In this document: one piece after another, positions 8,779 to 15,782 of the stretch
Layout: each line of letters opens with the position of its first letter
Numbering within the stretch: the first letter of the stretch is position 1
NCBI RefSeq assembly: GCF_025947225.1
Contig: NZ_CP110005.1
Location: 992,001 to 1,056,000, forward strand
DNA: 64,000 bases
Source of the DNA: Flavobacterium sp. N2270
Lineage (GTDB): Bacteria; Bacteroidota; Bacteroidia; Flavobacteriales; Flavobacteriaceae
Direction: 5' to 3'
Notes under the pieces: model-generated
The model's database searches: none
Seen by the model: the letters and a program-made list of their open reading frames with translations, nothing else
Told to the model about the DNA's origin: nothing
Position numbers and translations under genes: made by a program

Positions 8779-9096
8779 ATGGCATTAGCAATTACAGATG
8801 CTACTTTTGAAGAAGTAGTATTAAAATCAGATAAACCAGTAGTAGTAGATTTTTGGGCAGCTTGGTGTGGACCATGTAGAATGGTTGGGCCAGTTATCGA
8901 CGAGGTTTCTGCAGACTATGAAGGAAAAGCAATAGTAGGAAAAGTTGACGTAGATGCAAACCAAGAATTTGCTGCAAAATACGGCGTTAGAAACATTCCT
9001 ACGGTATTAATTTTCCAAAACGGAGAAGTAGTAGGTCGTCAAGTTGGAGTTGCTCCAAAGAAAACATATACAGATGCTATCGACGCATTATTGTAA
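8779..9096 (+). CDS. trxA: Thioredoxin
   Basis: This 105-residue protein is a canonical thioredoxin. It has the buried Asp in VVVDFWAAW, the redox motif WCGPC at residues 29-33 and the cis-proline in RNIPTVLIF. There is no signal peptide, so it is cytoplasmic and reduces protein disulfides with thioredoxin reductase. Length is normal for the family. It has its own promoter and is followed by a terminator at 9124-9150. A second thioredoxin-fold gene at 48661 lacks both cysteines. Confidence 0.95.
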   Translation: MALAITDATFEEVVLKSDKPVVVDFWAAWCGPCRMVGPVIDEVSADYEGKAIVGKVDVDANQEFAAKYGVRNIPTVLIFQNGEVVGRQVGVAPKKTYTDAIDALL

Positions 9097-9123
9097 TAAA
9101 AAATCAAATTGAAAAAGAGAATG

Positions 9124-9150
9124 AAGCCCAGCGAAAGTTGGGCTTTTTTT
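9124..9150 (+). terminator. Rho-independent terminator after trxA
   Basis: Stem AAGCCCA (9124-9130) and TGGGCTT (9139-9145) followed by a T-run to 9150. Confidence 0.85.
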
Positions 9151-9152
9151 AT

Positions 9153-9218
9153 GAAGCGAAAGTTTTAGTATTTCTTGTAAATGTAATTCCTGCTTTCGCT
9201 ACTATCTTGTTTCGCTTC
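9153..9218. repeat. Inverted-repeat-rich intergenic sequence
   Basis: The trxA to DUF58 gap holds GAAGCGAAAG (9153-9162) and two partial inverted copies: CTTTCGCT (9193-9200) and TTTCGCTTC (9210-9218). The following bases to about 9250 (CGCTCTATCAGGGCT) resemble repeat debris common in flavobacterial intergenic DNA. No open frame of note is present. Confidence 0.4.
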
Positions 9219-9321
9219 GCTTCACAAGGATAATCGCTCTATCAGGGCTAAATAGTTGTTTTTGGAACCTTTTGTGTACTTTTAATTTCCAAATCATTTA
9301 ATCTTTTAATACATTTGAGAG

Positions 9322-10248
9322 ATGAAGATTGAAAATCAAATTCAAAAAATATCTAGCTTTAAGCATCTTGAACTCTTGGCTAAACAAGTGGTTGAAGGTT
9401 TTATTTCCGGAATGCATAAAAGTCCTTTTCATGGTTTTTCTGCTGAGTTTGCCGAACATAAAATTTACAATCCTGGAGAAAGCACTAAGCATATCGATTG
9501 GAAATTATTTGCAAAAACTGACCGACTTTATACAAAACGCTATGAAGAAGAAACCAACATGCGTTGTCATTTAATTATTGACAACTCTTCTTCGATGCAT
9601 TATCCGGTTTTAAAGTCAAATCAAGGTTTTTACGAAAGCAAAATAGGGTTTTCGGTGTTGGCTTCTGCAGTTTTAATGAATTTGCTTAAAAAACAACGTG
9701 ATGCTGTTGGTTTAAGTGTTTATTCAAACGAATATGAATATTACGCACCAGAAAAAGGAAGCGAACGCCATCATCGCATGCTTTTAGATAAATTAGAATT
9801 GGTTTTAGAGAACCCAAAACAATCAAAAAACACAGATACGGTTGCGTATTTACACCAAATTGCCGAAAAAATTCATCGTCGTTCCATGGTGGTTTTGTTT
9901 ACAGATATGTTTCAAAGTGCTAACGAAGAAGAAATTTTCAAAGCACTTCAACATTTAAAACATAACAAACATAAAGTAATTGTATTTCATGTTTATGATG
10001 AAAAATCAGAACTTAAATTAGAATATGACGGTGTTCCAAGAAAGTTTATTGATGTTGAAACAGGCGAAACGGTTAATTTATACACAGAGCAAACCAAAGA
10101 AATTTATGAAAAAGAAGTAAATTCTTTCTTTAAGAAAATAGAAAACAATTGCATGCAGTATAAAATTCAGTACGTTCCTGTTGCAGTAGGTGAAAATTTT
10201 GAAAAAATTATGACAACATATTTAGTTGAAAAACAAAGGTTTGGCTAA
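9322..10248 (+). CDS. DUF58 domain protein (von Willebrand factor A-like)
   Basis: This 308-residue cytoplasmic protein has the DUF58 signature YNPGESTKHIDWKLFAKTD near residue 50 and a MIDAS-like metal site DNSSSM near residue 90, followed by a VWA-type fold (VVLFTDMFQ). DUF58 proteins usually work with a MoxR AAA ATPase and BatA/BatB membrane proteins in stress or envelope processes. Here neither partner is adjacent: trxA lies upstream and tRNA-Asp downstream. The longer overlapping reading frame inside its start is a shadow. Family call is secure; the biological role is not. Confidence 0.85.
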   Translation: MKIENQIQKISSFKHLELLAKQVVEGFISGMHKSPFHGFSAEFAEHKIYNPGESTKHIDWKLFAKTDRLYTKRYEEETNMRCHLIIDNSSSMHYPVLKSNQGFYESKIGFSVLASAVLMNLLKKQRDAVGLSVYSNEYEYYAPEKGSERHHRMLLDKLELVLENPKQSKNTDTVAYLHQIAEKIHRRSMVVLFTDMFQSANEEEIFKALQHLKHNKHKVIVFHVYDEKSELKLEYDGVPRKFIDVETGETVNLYTEQTKEIYEKEVNSFFKKIENNCMQYKIQYVPVAVGENFEKIMTTYLVEKQRFG

Positions 10249-10284
10249 TTTTAAAAAAAAAGATTAAACTTTTTTAAAAAAAGG

Positions 10285-10315
10285 TTTGGAATATTAAAAT
10301 TCCGTCCTATATTTG
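10285..10315 (+). promoter_or_regulatory. Promoter of tRNA-Asp copy 1
   Basis: TTTG at 10285-10288, 19 bases, then TATATTTG at 10308-10315, 18 bases before the mature tRNA 5' end. The following CACTCGCAATC also follows the promoter of tRNA-Gln at 53003, suggesting a shared tRNA promoter and leader design. Confidence 0.7.
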
Positions 10316-10333
10316 CACTCGCAATCAAGCAAC

Positions 10334-10407
10334 GGTCTGGTAGTTCAGCTGGTTAGAATACCTGCCTGTCACGCAGGGGGTCGCGGGTTCGAGTCCCGTC
10401 CAGACCG
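10334..10407 (+). tRNA. tRNA-Asp (GTC), copy 1
   Basis: This 74-base cloverleaf has acceptor arms GGTCTGG and CCAGACC, the anticodon stem CCTGC/GCAGG with loop CTGTCAC (anticodon GTC), a T-arm GCGGGTTCGAGTCCCGT and discriminator G. The CCA end is not encoded. It has its own promoter and is followed by the terminator at 10422-10447. Confidence 0.97.
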
Positions 10408-10421
10408 CAAGATTGGGGAGA

Positions 10422-10447
10422 GCACTTCAGAAATGAGGTGCTTTTTT
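10422..10447 (+). terminator. Terminator of tRNA-Asp copy 1
   Basis: Stem GCACTTC (10422-10428) and GAGGTGC (10435-10441) with loop AGAAAT, then six T residues. The flanking ATTGGG and CCCAAT can add an outer stem. Confidence 0.8.
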
Positions 10448-10658
10448 GCCCAATAAAAGCATCAAAAGCAGTTGTGTTGTTTACGCTACGACTTTGTAAC
10501 TCGTAGCAGGTTTAGTAGTTAGACCAATGAAAAGCTTTCCATATATTCTGAATTATCAGAATTTGGATGGCTTTTTTGATAAAGTTCTTAAGTAAATTGT
10601 ACAGGTCAATACTTTGTATTGTGAAGTAGAGTTGAAAAACATATAAAATATTAGCGTA

Positions 10659-10732
10659 GGTCTGGTAGTTCAGCTGGTTAGAATACCTGCCTGTCACGCA
10701 GGGGGTCGCGGGTTCGAGTCCCGTCCAGACCG
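10659..10732 (+). tRNA. tRNA-Asp (GTC), copy 2
   Basis: This copy is base-for-base identical to the tRNA at 10334-10407: same GTC anticodon, same discriminator G, no encoded CCA. The sequence before it differs completely from that before copy 1, and I see no good TAnnTTTG promoter at the expected distance; the nearest is TAGAGTTG at 10627-10634, without a matching -33. Two terminators separate it from copy 1. It may be weakly expressed or silent. Confidence 0.95.
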
Positions 10733-10746
10733 CAAGATTGGGGAGA

Positions 10747-10772
10747 GCACTTCAGAAATGAGGTGCTTTTTT
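10747..10772 (+). terminator. Terminator of tRNA-Asp copy 2
   Basis: Identical to the copy 1 terminator: GCACTTC/GAGGTGC stem with six T residues. Confidence 0.8.
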
Positions 10773-10922
10773 GCCCAATAAAAATATTAAAGATAGTTGT
10801 GTTGTTTACGCTACGACTTTGTAACTCGTAGCTGGTTTAGTAGTTAGACCAATGAAAAGCTTTCCATATATTCTGATTTATCAGGATTTGGATGGCTTTT
10901 TTGATTTTATAGAAATCTGTAA

Positions 10923-11420
10923 TTAGAACCAAACATCCCAATTTTCCCAAACCAAACTTACAAACAAGCCTAAATAAGCAAAACAAACCACAAGTTTTAT
11001 AAAAGTTCCGGCGAGGAATCCTAAAAACGAACCCGTTGCGGCTTTTAACGCTCTGTTTTGATCTTTCTTGTCGTAAACAAGTTCTCCAATAAAAGCGCCA
11101 ACAAACGCGCCAATAATAAATCCTATTGGCGGAAAGAATAAACCAATTATTAAACCAATGTTGGTTCCCCAAATACCATATTTGCTTCCTCCAAATCGTT
11201 TGGTGCCTTTAGCAGGAATAATATAATCTAAAATGGCTACGAACAATGCTATAAAAAGTGTTATGCCTAAAACCCAATAATTTATTTCTATTCCTTTTGT
11301 AAGGTATAAAAGCAATAACCCAGCCCAACTGATAGGCGGTCCCGGTAAAACAGGTAAAAAACTACCAAGTATGCCAATAATCATAAAGCAAAAACCGGTT
11401 ATTAATAAAAAGTATTCCAT
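10923..11420 (-). CDS. DUF456 family membrane protein
   Basis: This 165-residue protein is almost entirely hydrophobic, with about four to five membrane segments. It carries the family pattern GSFLPVLPGPPISWAGLLLLY near residue 20 and the glycine-rich GLIIGLFFPPIGFIIGAFVGAFIGEL, which matches DUF456. It sits in the inner membrane. Function is unknown for the family. It converges on tRNA-Asp copy 2, whose tail carries a terminator-like hairpin that probably serves both strands. Confidence 0.85.
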   Translation of the reverse strand: MEYFLLITGFCFMIIGILGSFLPVLPGPPISWAGLLLLYLTKGIEINYWVLGITLFIALFVAILDYIIPAKGTKRFGGSKYGIWGTNIGLIIGLFFPPIGFIIGAFVGAFIGELVYDKKDQNRALKAATGSFLGFLAGTFIKLVVCFAYLGLFVSLVWENWDVWF

Positions 11421-11430
11421 AAATTATTTC

Positions 11431-11438
11431 TATTTTTG
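11431..11438 (+). promoter_or_regulatory. Possible -7 promoter element for the 11479 lipoprotein
   Basis: TATTTTTG at 11431-11438 matches TAnnTTTG, 40 bases before the ATG. No clear TTG at the -33 distance, so this is weaker than the other promoters listed. Confidence 0.35.
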
Positions 11439-11478
11439 GCAATGAATGTTTACAAATTTAATTGTTATTCAAAATTAA

Positions 11479-11958
11479 ATGTATAAAAAGCTAAGTTTAT
11501 TTTTTGTTTTTCTTGTGGTTTCTTGTCAATATTTTGATGCAAAAGCACCAGATGAAAACGTATTGTTGCAAGAAGAATTGAAAAAAATCAATTGGTCAGA
11601 AGTGGATCAATATCCAAGTATTTTTCAATGTGATACAATTCAAGATGTGGTAATTCAAAAACAATGTTTTTTCGATAATTTAATTAAAATCATTCAAGAA
11701 CGAATAGGAATTGATACCATCCAAATGATGTATCCAAAAGTAGATACGATTGATGTAAAGGTTACAATTAATGCCGATTCAACATTAAAATTTGAAGCCC
11801 AACAACCAAAAGACAGCATTACATACGATTTCGTAAAAATTGATAGTATTTTAAAGAATCGATTGTCTGATTTTCCTAAAGTAGAACCAGCCATTAAAAG
11901 AGGAATTAAAGTTAAAACGCAATTCGTCGTTCCGGTAATTATTAAAGTTACAGAATAA
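11479..11958 (+). CDS. Predicted lipoprotein, TonB-C-like end
   Basis: This 159-residue protein has a short signal and a lipobox FLVVSC, giving a lipid-anchored Cys near residue 16. The middle is polar with no recognisable catalytic motif; the pair CDTIQDVVIQKQC could form a disulfide. The C-terminal stretch VEPAIKRGIKVKTQFVVPVIIKV recalls the C-terminal beta-strand region seen in TonB-like proteins of flavobacteria, but the match is partial. It is flanked by convergent genes on both sides. I cannot assign a function. Confidence 0.6.
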   Translation: MYKKLSLFFVFLVVSCQYFDAKAPDENVLLQEELKKINWSEVDQYPSIFQCDTIQDVVIQKQCFFDNLIKIIQERIGIDTIQMMYPKVDTIDVKVTINADSTLKFEAQQPKDSITYDFVKIDSILKNRLSDFPKVEPAIKRGIKVKTQFVVPVIIKVTE

Positions 11959-11959
11959 C

Positions 11960-13069
11960 TTATTTCTTAAAAGTTCTATCTTTCCATTCATATTTTCCAA
12001 ATAAAGAATACAAAGCAACTGAAGAACTAAAAAACGGATATAAAAGAGAACTTGCTAATATCCAATTCAGTTTTGTTTTAAAAAAACTCGCCGTTTTTTG
12101 TAGAAGAATCAAATCAATCAAAAACTTACTTCCTATAAAAAGCATAAAATAGTTTTGGTCTAGCGTGCCTAACACCCAAAACCCAAAACCCAAAACCCAA
12201 AACAAATTTGTAACAAAAACAATTAGAGCAAGTGTTTTTCCGAAAACAGAAGAATAACCTGTGCTTTTTGCAGCCCAACGAACGCGCTGCATAAAAAGTT
12301 TTTCCCAAGTGTTAACCGTCTGTGTAGCAACTATACTTTTAGAATCATATAAGAAACCAACAGACTTTGGTTCTTTTAAAATCGCTTTTTGTAATAAGAA
12401 AACATCGTCGCCACTTGCTATATTTTCATTTCCTTCAAAACCGTTTAATTCTTGAAAAAATGCTTTTGAATAAGCAAAATTGGCGCCATTACACATAAAC
12501 GGTTTCCCAATTCCAAAACTTCCAATAGTCGCACCTTGTAAACTCATAAAGTCTAAGGCTTGAAAAGCAGATAAAAAGCCTTTTTTGGGTAAATAAGTTA
12601 CGCCTGCTGCAACCATTTTTTTATTGGTAGATTGAACGTAATTATCAAAAGTAAGCAACCACTCTTTTTGAACTAAACAATCGGCATCAGTGGTAATTAT
12701 CCAATCATTTTCAGCAATTTCAATCGCAGTTTCTATTGCATCTTTCTTTGGAGAATTACTTTTTCGAATATTCTTTATAATTGTTATGTTCATGTCACTT
12801 CGAGCGGAGTCGAGAAGTCTAAATTCATCTTCCGATTCATCATCCACTAAAATAACTTCAAATAATTCCTTAGGGTAATTCAATTTCGAAATAGAATGTA
12901 ATAATTGGGGTAAATTTTCAGCTTCATTTCGAAAAGGAACAACAATTGAAAAAGTAGTTTTAGGGACCAAAATTTCGGAATCAATTTGCTTCAATTTGGT
13001 AAAACCAAACACTAAAGTCGCTATAGTAAAAACGTAAACAATTAATAGTATAAAAACAACAGCTATCAT
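11960..13069 (-). CDS. Family 2 glycosyltransferase, membrane-anchored, with in-gene microsatellite
   Basis: This 369-residue inner-membrane enzyme has an N-terminal membrane segment, then the GT-A fold: VVPFRNEAENLP (residue 44 on), VDDESED (75-81), the DxD-like TTDADCLV and the QRVRW motif. C-terminal membrane helices follow. It probably transfers a sugar from a nucleotide donor to a lipid or cell-surface glycan. Two oddities: residues 84-93 (RLLDSARSDM) are encoded by a mobile-looking TGTCA repeat, and residues near 290-299 come from four CCCAAAA units, so slippage would change the C-terminal membrane part. It overlaps the 13066 gene by four bases, implying co-translation. Confidence 0.88.
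   Translation of the reverse strand: MIAVVFILLIVYVFTIATLVFGFTKLKQIDSEILVPKTTFSIVVPFRNEAENLPQLLHSISKLNYPKELFEVILVDDESEDEFRLLDSARSDMNITIIKNIRKSNSPKKDAIETAIEIAENDWIITTDADCLVQKEWLLTFDNYVQSTNKKMVAAGVTYLPKKGFLSAFQALDFMSLQGATIGSFGIGKPFMCNGANFAYSKAFFQELNGFEGNENIASGDDVFLLQKAILKEPKSVGFLYDSKSIVATQTVNTWEKLFMQRVRWAAKSTGYSSVFGKTLALIVFVTNLFWVLGFGFWVLGTLDQNYFMLFIGSKFLIDLILLQKTASFFKTKLNWILASSLLYPFFSSSVALYSLFGKYEWKDRTFKK
12175..12202. repeat. Heptanucleotide microsatellite (CCCAAAA x4) inside the glycosyltransferase gene
   Basis: Four perfect tandem copies of CCCAAAA lie at 12175-12202. On the coding strand they read TTTTGGG and encode WVLGFGFWVLG. Because seven is not a multiple of three, gain or loss of one unit shifts the frame. 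Confidence 0.9.
12793..12819. repeat. Interspersed TGTCA-type repeat inside the glycosyltransferase gene
   Basis: The plus strand reads TGTCACTTCGAGCGGAGTCG then AGAAGTC. This is related to repeats at 16151, 20243 and 44320. It is in frame and adds residues 84-93 of the glycosyltransferase. Confidence 0.6.
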
Positions 13070-13983
13070 TCTTTGTTTGGTTTAAATTGTAAAACAAAAT
13101 AACTTCCAATTATAACGGGCAATACCAAATTGAAAATCCACATCAACGATGTAATTGCAATAATTTTCCAACTTTCAACTCCAATTAAACCAAATAAATA
13201 TACAGCAACACTGCCTTTTATAGCAACATCCATTAAATGTATACTCGGAATGATTGATGCTAATAGATACATGCTAAAAATAGTTCCAAATGCGATTTCA
13301 AAAGGAATGCTAATATCAAAAATCAACAATAAGAAGTAAAATTGAGTAGAAAAAACCAAATAACGCAATACTGAAAGCAAAAGGTTTTTCCTGTGAAATA
13401 CTAACGGAAAAGAGGTGATTTTTTGGATTAATTTTTGAATAGAAAAGCCGTAAATCTCAACATTCTTAAAAAGAAAAAGAAGCAAAGTACTGCCAATTAA
13501 AACTCCAAAAATAACCCAATTTGAAACTTGAAAATTTAAATCAATTATTAAAATTCCAATAACTCCAAAAAAAGTGGTAACAAGCATTTGACTGCTGTTT
13601 CCGATAAAATTTAACAAGACAATTTGTTTACTGTTCTCTTTTGTAAAATATAAAACTTTGGCTCCATATTCGCCAATTCGATTAGGTGTAAAAATGGAAG
13701 CAGTAAGTGAACCTAAACTTTGGTTGGCTGATTCTAAAAAAGTAATTTCTTTAAAGGAAGAAACTAAATGTTTCCATTTAAATATCTCCAATGTCCAATT
13801 GATTGTTGAAAAAAGTAATAATATACCAATTGATTGCAATGATAAATAACTCGAAATCACATTCCAATTGATTTTTTTATCGCCTTGAAGTTGCTGATAA
13901 ATATAAAATAAAGCAATACTTACAATCAAAAGTTTGATTATAAGTAACAGGAATTGTTTAGCTTTGTGAGGAATCGAAATCAT
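13066..13983 (-). CDS. Lysylphosphatidylglycerol synthase-type membrane protein (flippase family, UPF0104)
   Basis: This protein is 305 residues from the ATG at 13983 and has about eight membrane segments; a TTG at 14010 would add nine residues, but the ATG fits better and avoids overlap with ruvC. Family features include [26 protein letters not shown] near residue 85 and the C-terminal [17 protein letters not shown]. The family covers the flippase half of MprF-like proteins and glycolipid exporters. It has no synthase domain. It is upstream of, and overlaps by four bases, the glycosyltransferase at 11960, so the two probably make and move a glycolipid or related envelope molecule; that is inference. 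Confidence 0.8.
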   Translation of the reverse strand: MISIPHKAKQFLLLIIKLLIVSIALFYIYQQLQGDKKINWNVISSYLSLQSIGILLLFSTINWTLEIFKWKHLVSSFKEITFLESANQSLGSLTASIFTPNRIGEYGAKVLYFTKENSKQIVLLNFIGNSSQMLVTTFFGVIGILIIDLNFQVSNWVIFGVLIGSTLLLFLFKNVEIYGFSIQKLIQKITSFPLVFHRKNLLLSVLRYLVFSTQFYFLLLIFDISIPFEIAFGTIFSMYLLASIIPSIHLMDVAIKGSVAVYLFGLIGVESWKIIAITSLMWIFNLVLPVIIGSYFVLQFKPNKE

Positions 13984-14003
13984 TACTACAAAGAAAAGAA
14001 AAA

Positions 14004-14558
14004 TTGGCAAACGAACGCATCATATTAGGAATAGATCCAGGAACAACCATAATGGGTTTTGGTTTGATAAAAGTGGTGAATAAAAAAATGGAGTTTATTC
14101 AGCTAAATGAATTGCAGTTGAATAAACTCGACAATCATTATCAAAAGCTAAAGCATATTTTTGAACGTACAATTGAGCTTATCGACACGCATCATCCTGA
14201 TGAAATTGCAATTGAAGCGCCGTTTTTTGGAAAAAATGTACAATCGATGTTAAAGTTAGGAAGAGCACAAGGTGTTGCTATGGCAGCCGGACTTTCGAGA
14301 GATATTCCCATTACAGAATACGAACCTAAGAAAATAAAAATGGCCATTACCGGAAACGGAAATGCAAGTAAAGAGCAAGTTGCCAAAATGCTCCAACAAT
14401 TATTAGGCTTAAAAACCTTACCAAAAAATCTCGATTCAACCGATGGTTTAGCAGCAGCAGTCTGTCATTTCTTCAATTCAGGAAGAATAGAGGTGGGAAA
14501 AAGTTATTCAGGTTGGGATGCTTTTGTAAAACAAAATGAATCACGAGTTAAGAAGTAA
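14004..14558 (+). CDS. ruvC: Crossover junction endodeoxyribonuclease RuvC
   Basis: This 184-residue Holliday junction resolvase has the catalytic [12 protein letters not shown] near the N-terminus (first acidic residue D11), an acidic residue in AIEAPFFG, and a C-terminal [13 protein letters not shown] with the last two acidic residues. It cuts four-way junctions with RuvAB. The start is a TTG at 14004, since no ATG is available in frame close by; homologues begin at the same place. It diverges from the 13983 gene with only 20 bases between starts, and its stop abuts the hemW start directly, indicating a ruvC-hemW operon. Confidence 0.93.
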   Translation: MANERIILGIDPGTTIMGFGLIKVVNKKMEFIQLNELQLNKLDNHYQKLKHIFERTIELIDTHHPDEIAIEAPFFGKNVQSMLKLGRAQGVAMAAGLSRDIPITEYEPKKIKMAITGNGNASKEQVAKMLQQLLGLKTLPKNLDSTDGLAAAVCHFFNSGRIEVGKSYSGWDAFVKQNESRVKK

Positions 14559-15692
14559 ATGAGCGGAATCTACATTCATATCCCTTTTTGCAAGCAAGCA
14601 TGTCATTATTGCGATTTTCATTTTTCTACTTCCTTAAAGAAAAAAGACGAAATGGTTTTAGCTTTGGCTAAAGAGATTAGCTTGCGTAAAAGTGAATCTC
14701 AAAATGAAGAAGTAGAAACCATTTATTTTGGTGGCGGAACACCGAGTATTTTATCAACTGAAGATTTGAAGTTTTTAATTGATGCCGTTTACCAAAACTA
14801 TAAAGTAATAAAAAACCCAGAAATTACGGTTGAAGCCAATCCAGATGACTTAACAGAAGAACGAATTGTTGAATTGTCAAAAAATAAAATCAATCGTTTA
14901 TCTATAGGAATTCAATCTTTTTTTGAAGATGATTTGCAGCTGATGAATCGCGCACACAATTCAGATGAAGCTTCAAATTGTTTAAAAATTGCCACACAAT
15001 ATTTCGACAATATTTCATTGGATTTAATTTACGGAATTCCTGGATCGAGTAACGAAAAATGGCAACAAAATATAGGTAAAGCGCTTTCTTTTGGAATCAA
15101 TCATATTTCGAGTTATGCTTTAACGGTTGAACCAAAAACAGCTTTGGATAAATTCATCAAAAAAGGAATCATCAAACAACCAGACGATGAAGCCGCTCAA
15201 GAGCAATTTCATATTTTGGTAGAAACTTTACAAGAAAATGGATTTGTACATTACGAATTGTCCAATTTTGGTAAACCCGATTATTTTTCTAAAAACAATT
15301 CGAGTTATTGGTTGGGTAAAAAATACATAGGAATTGGACCTTCGGCACACAGTTACGATGGAGTAAACAGAGGTTGGAATGTTTCTAATAATTCCATTTA
15401 TATAAAATCAATTCAAGAAAATAAAGTGCCAATTGAAATCGAAAAACTTACGATAACAGACCGTTATAATGAATATATAATGACAGGTTTACGAACGATT
15501 TGGGGTGTTTCATTAGAAAGAATTGAAAAGGATTTTGGGAAATTCTATCTTGATTATTTAAATAAAGAAGTAAAGCGTTTTTTAGAGGATGACTTATTAT
15601 TTATTGAAGAAAATGTACTTAGAGCAACTAAAAAAGGAAAGTTTTTGTGCGATGGAATTGCATCAGACTTATTTTTAGTAAATTTGGATTAA
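14559..15692 (+). CDS. hemW: Radical SAM protein HemW (coproporphyrinogen III oxidase-like)
   Basis: This 377-residue protein starts IYIHIPFCKQACHYCDFH, giving the CxxxCxxC cluster that binds the 4Fe-4S center, with a GGGTPS SAM-binding motif near residue 60. The overall sequence matches HemW, a heme-binding radical SAM protein thought to load heme into respiratory enzymes, rather than HemN, which makes protoporphyrinogen. Family members are often annotated as oxygen-independent coproporphyrinogen oxidase. The ATG immediately follows the ruvC stop codon with no gap. Confidence 0.88.
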   Translation: MSGIYIHIPFCKQACHYCDFHFSTSLKKKDEMVLALAKEISLRKSESQNEEVETIYFGGGTPSILSTEDLKFLIDAVYQNYKVIKNPEITVEANPDDLTEERIVELSKNKINRLSIGIQSFFEDDLQLMNRAHNSDEASNCLKIATQYFDNISLDLIYGIPGSSNEKWQQNIGKALSFGINHISSYALTVEPKTALDKFIKKGIIKQPDDEAAQEQFHILVETLQENGFVHYELSNFGKPDYFSKNNSSYWLGKKYIGIGPSAHSYDGVNRGWNVSNNSIYIKSIQENKVPIEIEKLTITDRYNEYIMTGLRTIWGVSLERIEKDFGKFYLDYLNKEVKRFLEDDLLFIEENVLRATKKGKFLCDGIASDLFLVNLD

Positions 15693-15736
15693 AATCGAAC
15701 GTAGGTAAAACGGATGCAAGCAACGCAGATAATGAG

Positions 15737-15781
15737 ATCTGTAAAATCCACGTTTGGAAATCTGTAAAATCCGCGTTCCAT
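15737..15781. repeat. Two-copy 23-bp tandem repeat
   Basis: ATCTGTAAAATCCACGTTT at 15737 recurs at 15760 as ATCTGTAAAATCCGCGTTC. It fills most of the hemW to cyclase gap and ends one base before the cyclase ATG. Confidence 0.6.
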
Positions 15782-15782
15782 T

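Larger units (their letters stand above)
10334..10580 (+). repeat. Direct repeat unit A: tRNA-Asp plus structured tail
   Basis: These 247 bases recur at 10659-10905 with a constant offset of 325, no gaps, and about nine differences, mostly transitions clustered in 10454-10475. The unit starts exactly at the tRNA 5' end. After the tRNA it holds a terminator hairpin inside an ATTGGG/CCCAAT clamp, a CTACGA/TCGTAG hairpin (around 10490-10507), a GGTTTA/TAGACC hairpin, and a second terminator-like hairpin ATTCTGA/TCAGAAT with GGATGG and six T residues. Confidence 0.9.
10659..10905 (+). repeat. Direct repeat unit B: tRNA-Asp plus structured tail
   Basis: This is the second copy of the 247-base unit. 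Differences keep the hairpins: in the last hairpin TCAGAAT becomes TCAGGAT, which still pairs through G-U. It ends 17 bases from the stop of the convergent DUF456 gene, so its final terminator-like hairpin may end both transcripts. Confidence 0.9.

Noticed and set aside
9329..9574. Plus-strand open frame overlapping the start of the DUF58 gene
   Set aside because: It is a shifted frame of the DUF58 coding sequence with no sensible protein features.
10627..10634. TAGAGTTG as a promoter for tRNA-Asp copy 2
   Set aside because: One mismatch to TAnnTTTG and no TTG at the right distance upstream.
10334..10905. Integrative element with tRNA-Asp as attachment site
   Set aside because: Integration normally duplicates only the tRNA 3' end. 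Here the whole tRNA and 173 bases beyond it are duplicated and there is no integrase.
10512..11172. Two minus-strand open frames across the tRNA-Asp repeat sharing the sequence KKAIQILI.QNIWKAFHWSNY
   Set aside because: The shared peptide is a translation of the repeated non-coding tail, and neither frame has a start context or homology. One also overlaps the DUF456 gene.
12126..12308. Open frame on the minus strand ending in YAFYRK, overlapping the glycosyltransferase gene
   Set aside because: It is another frame of the glycosyltransferase and has no homology of its own. It matters only as the frame reached after slippage at the microsatellite.
14559..15692. Oxygen-independent coproporphyrinogen oxidase HemN
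   Set aside because: Length and N-terminal sequence fit HemW; HemN has a longer N-terminal extension.
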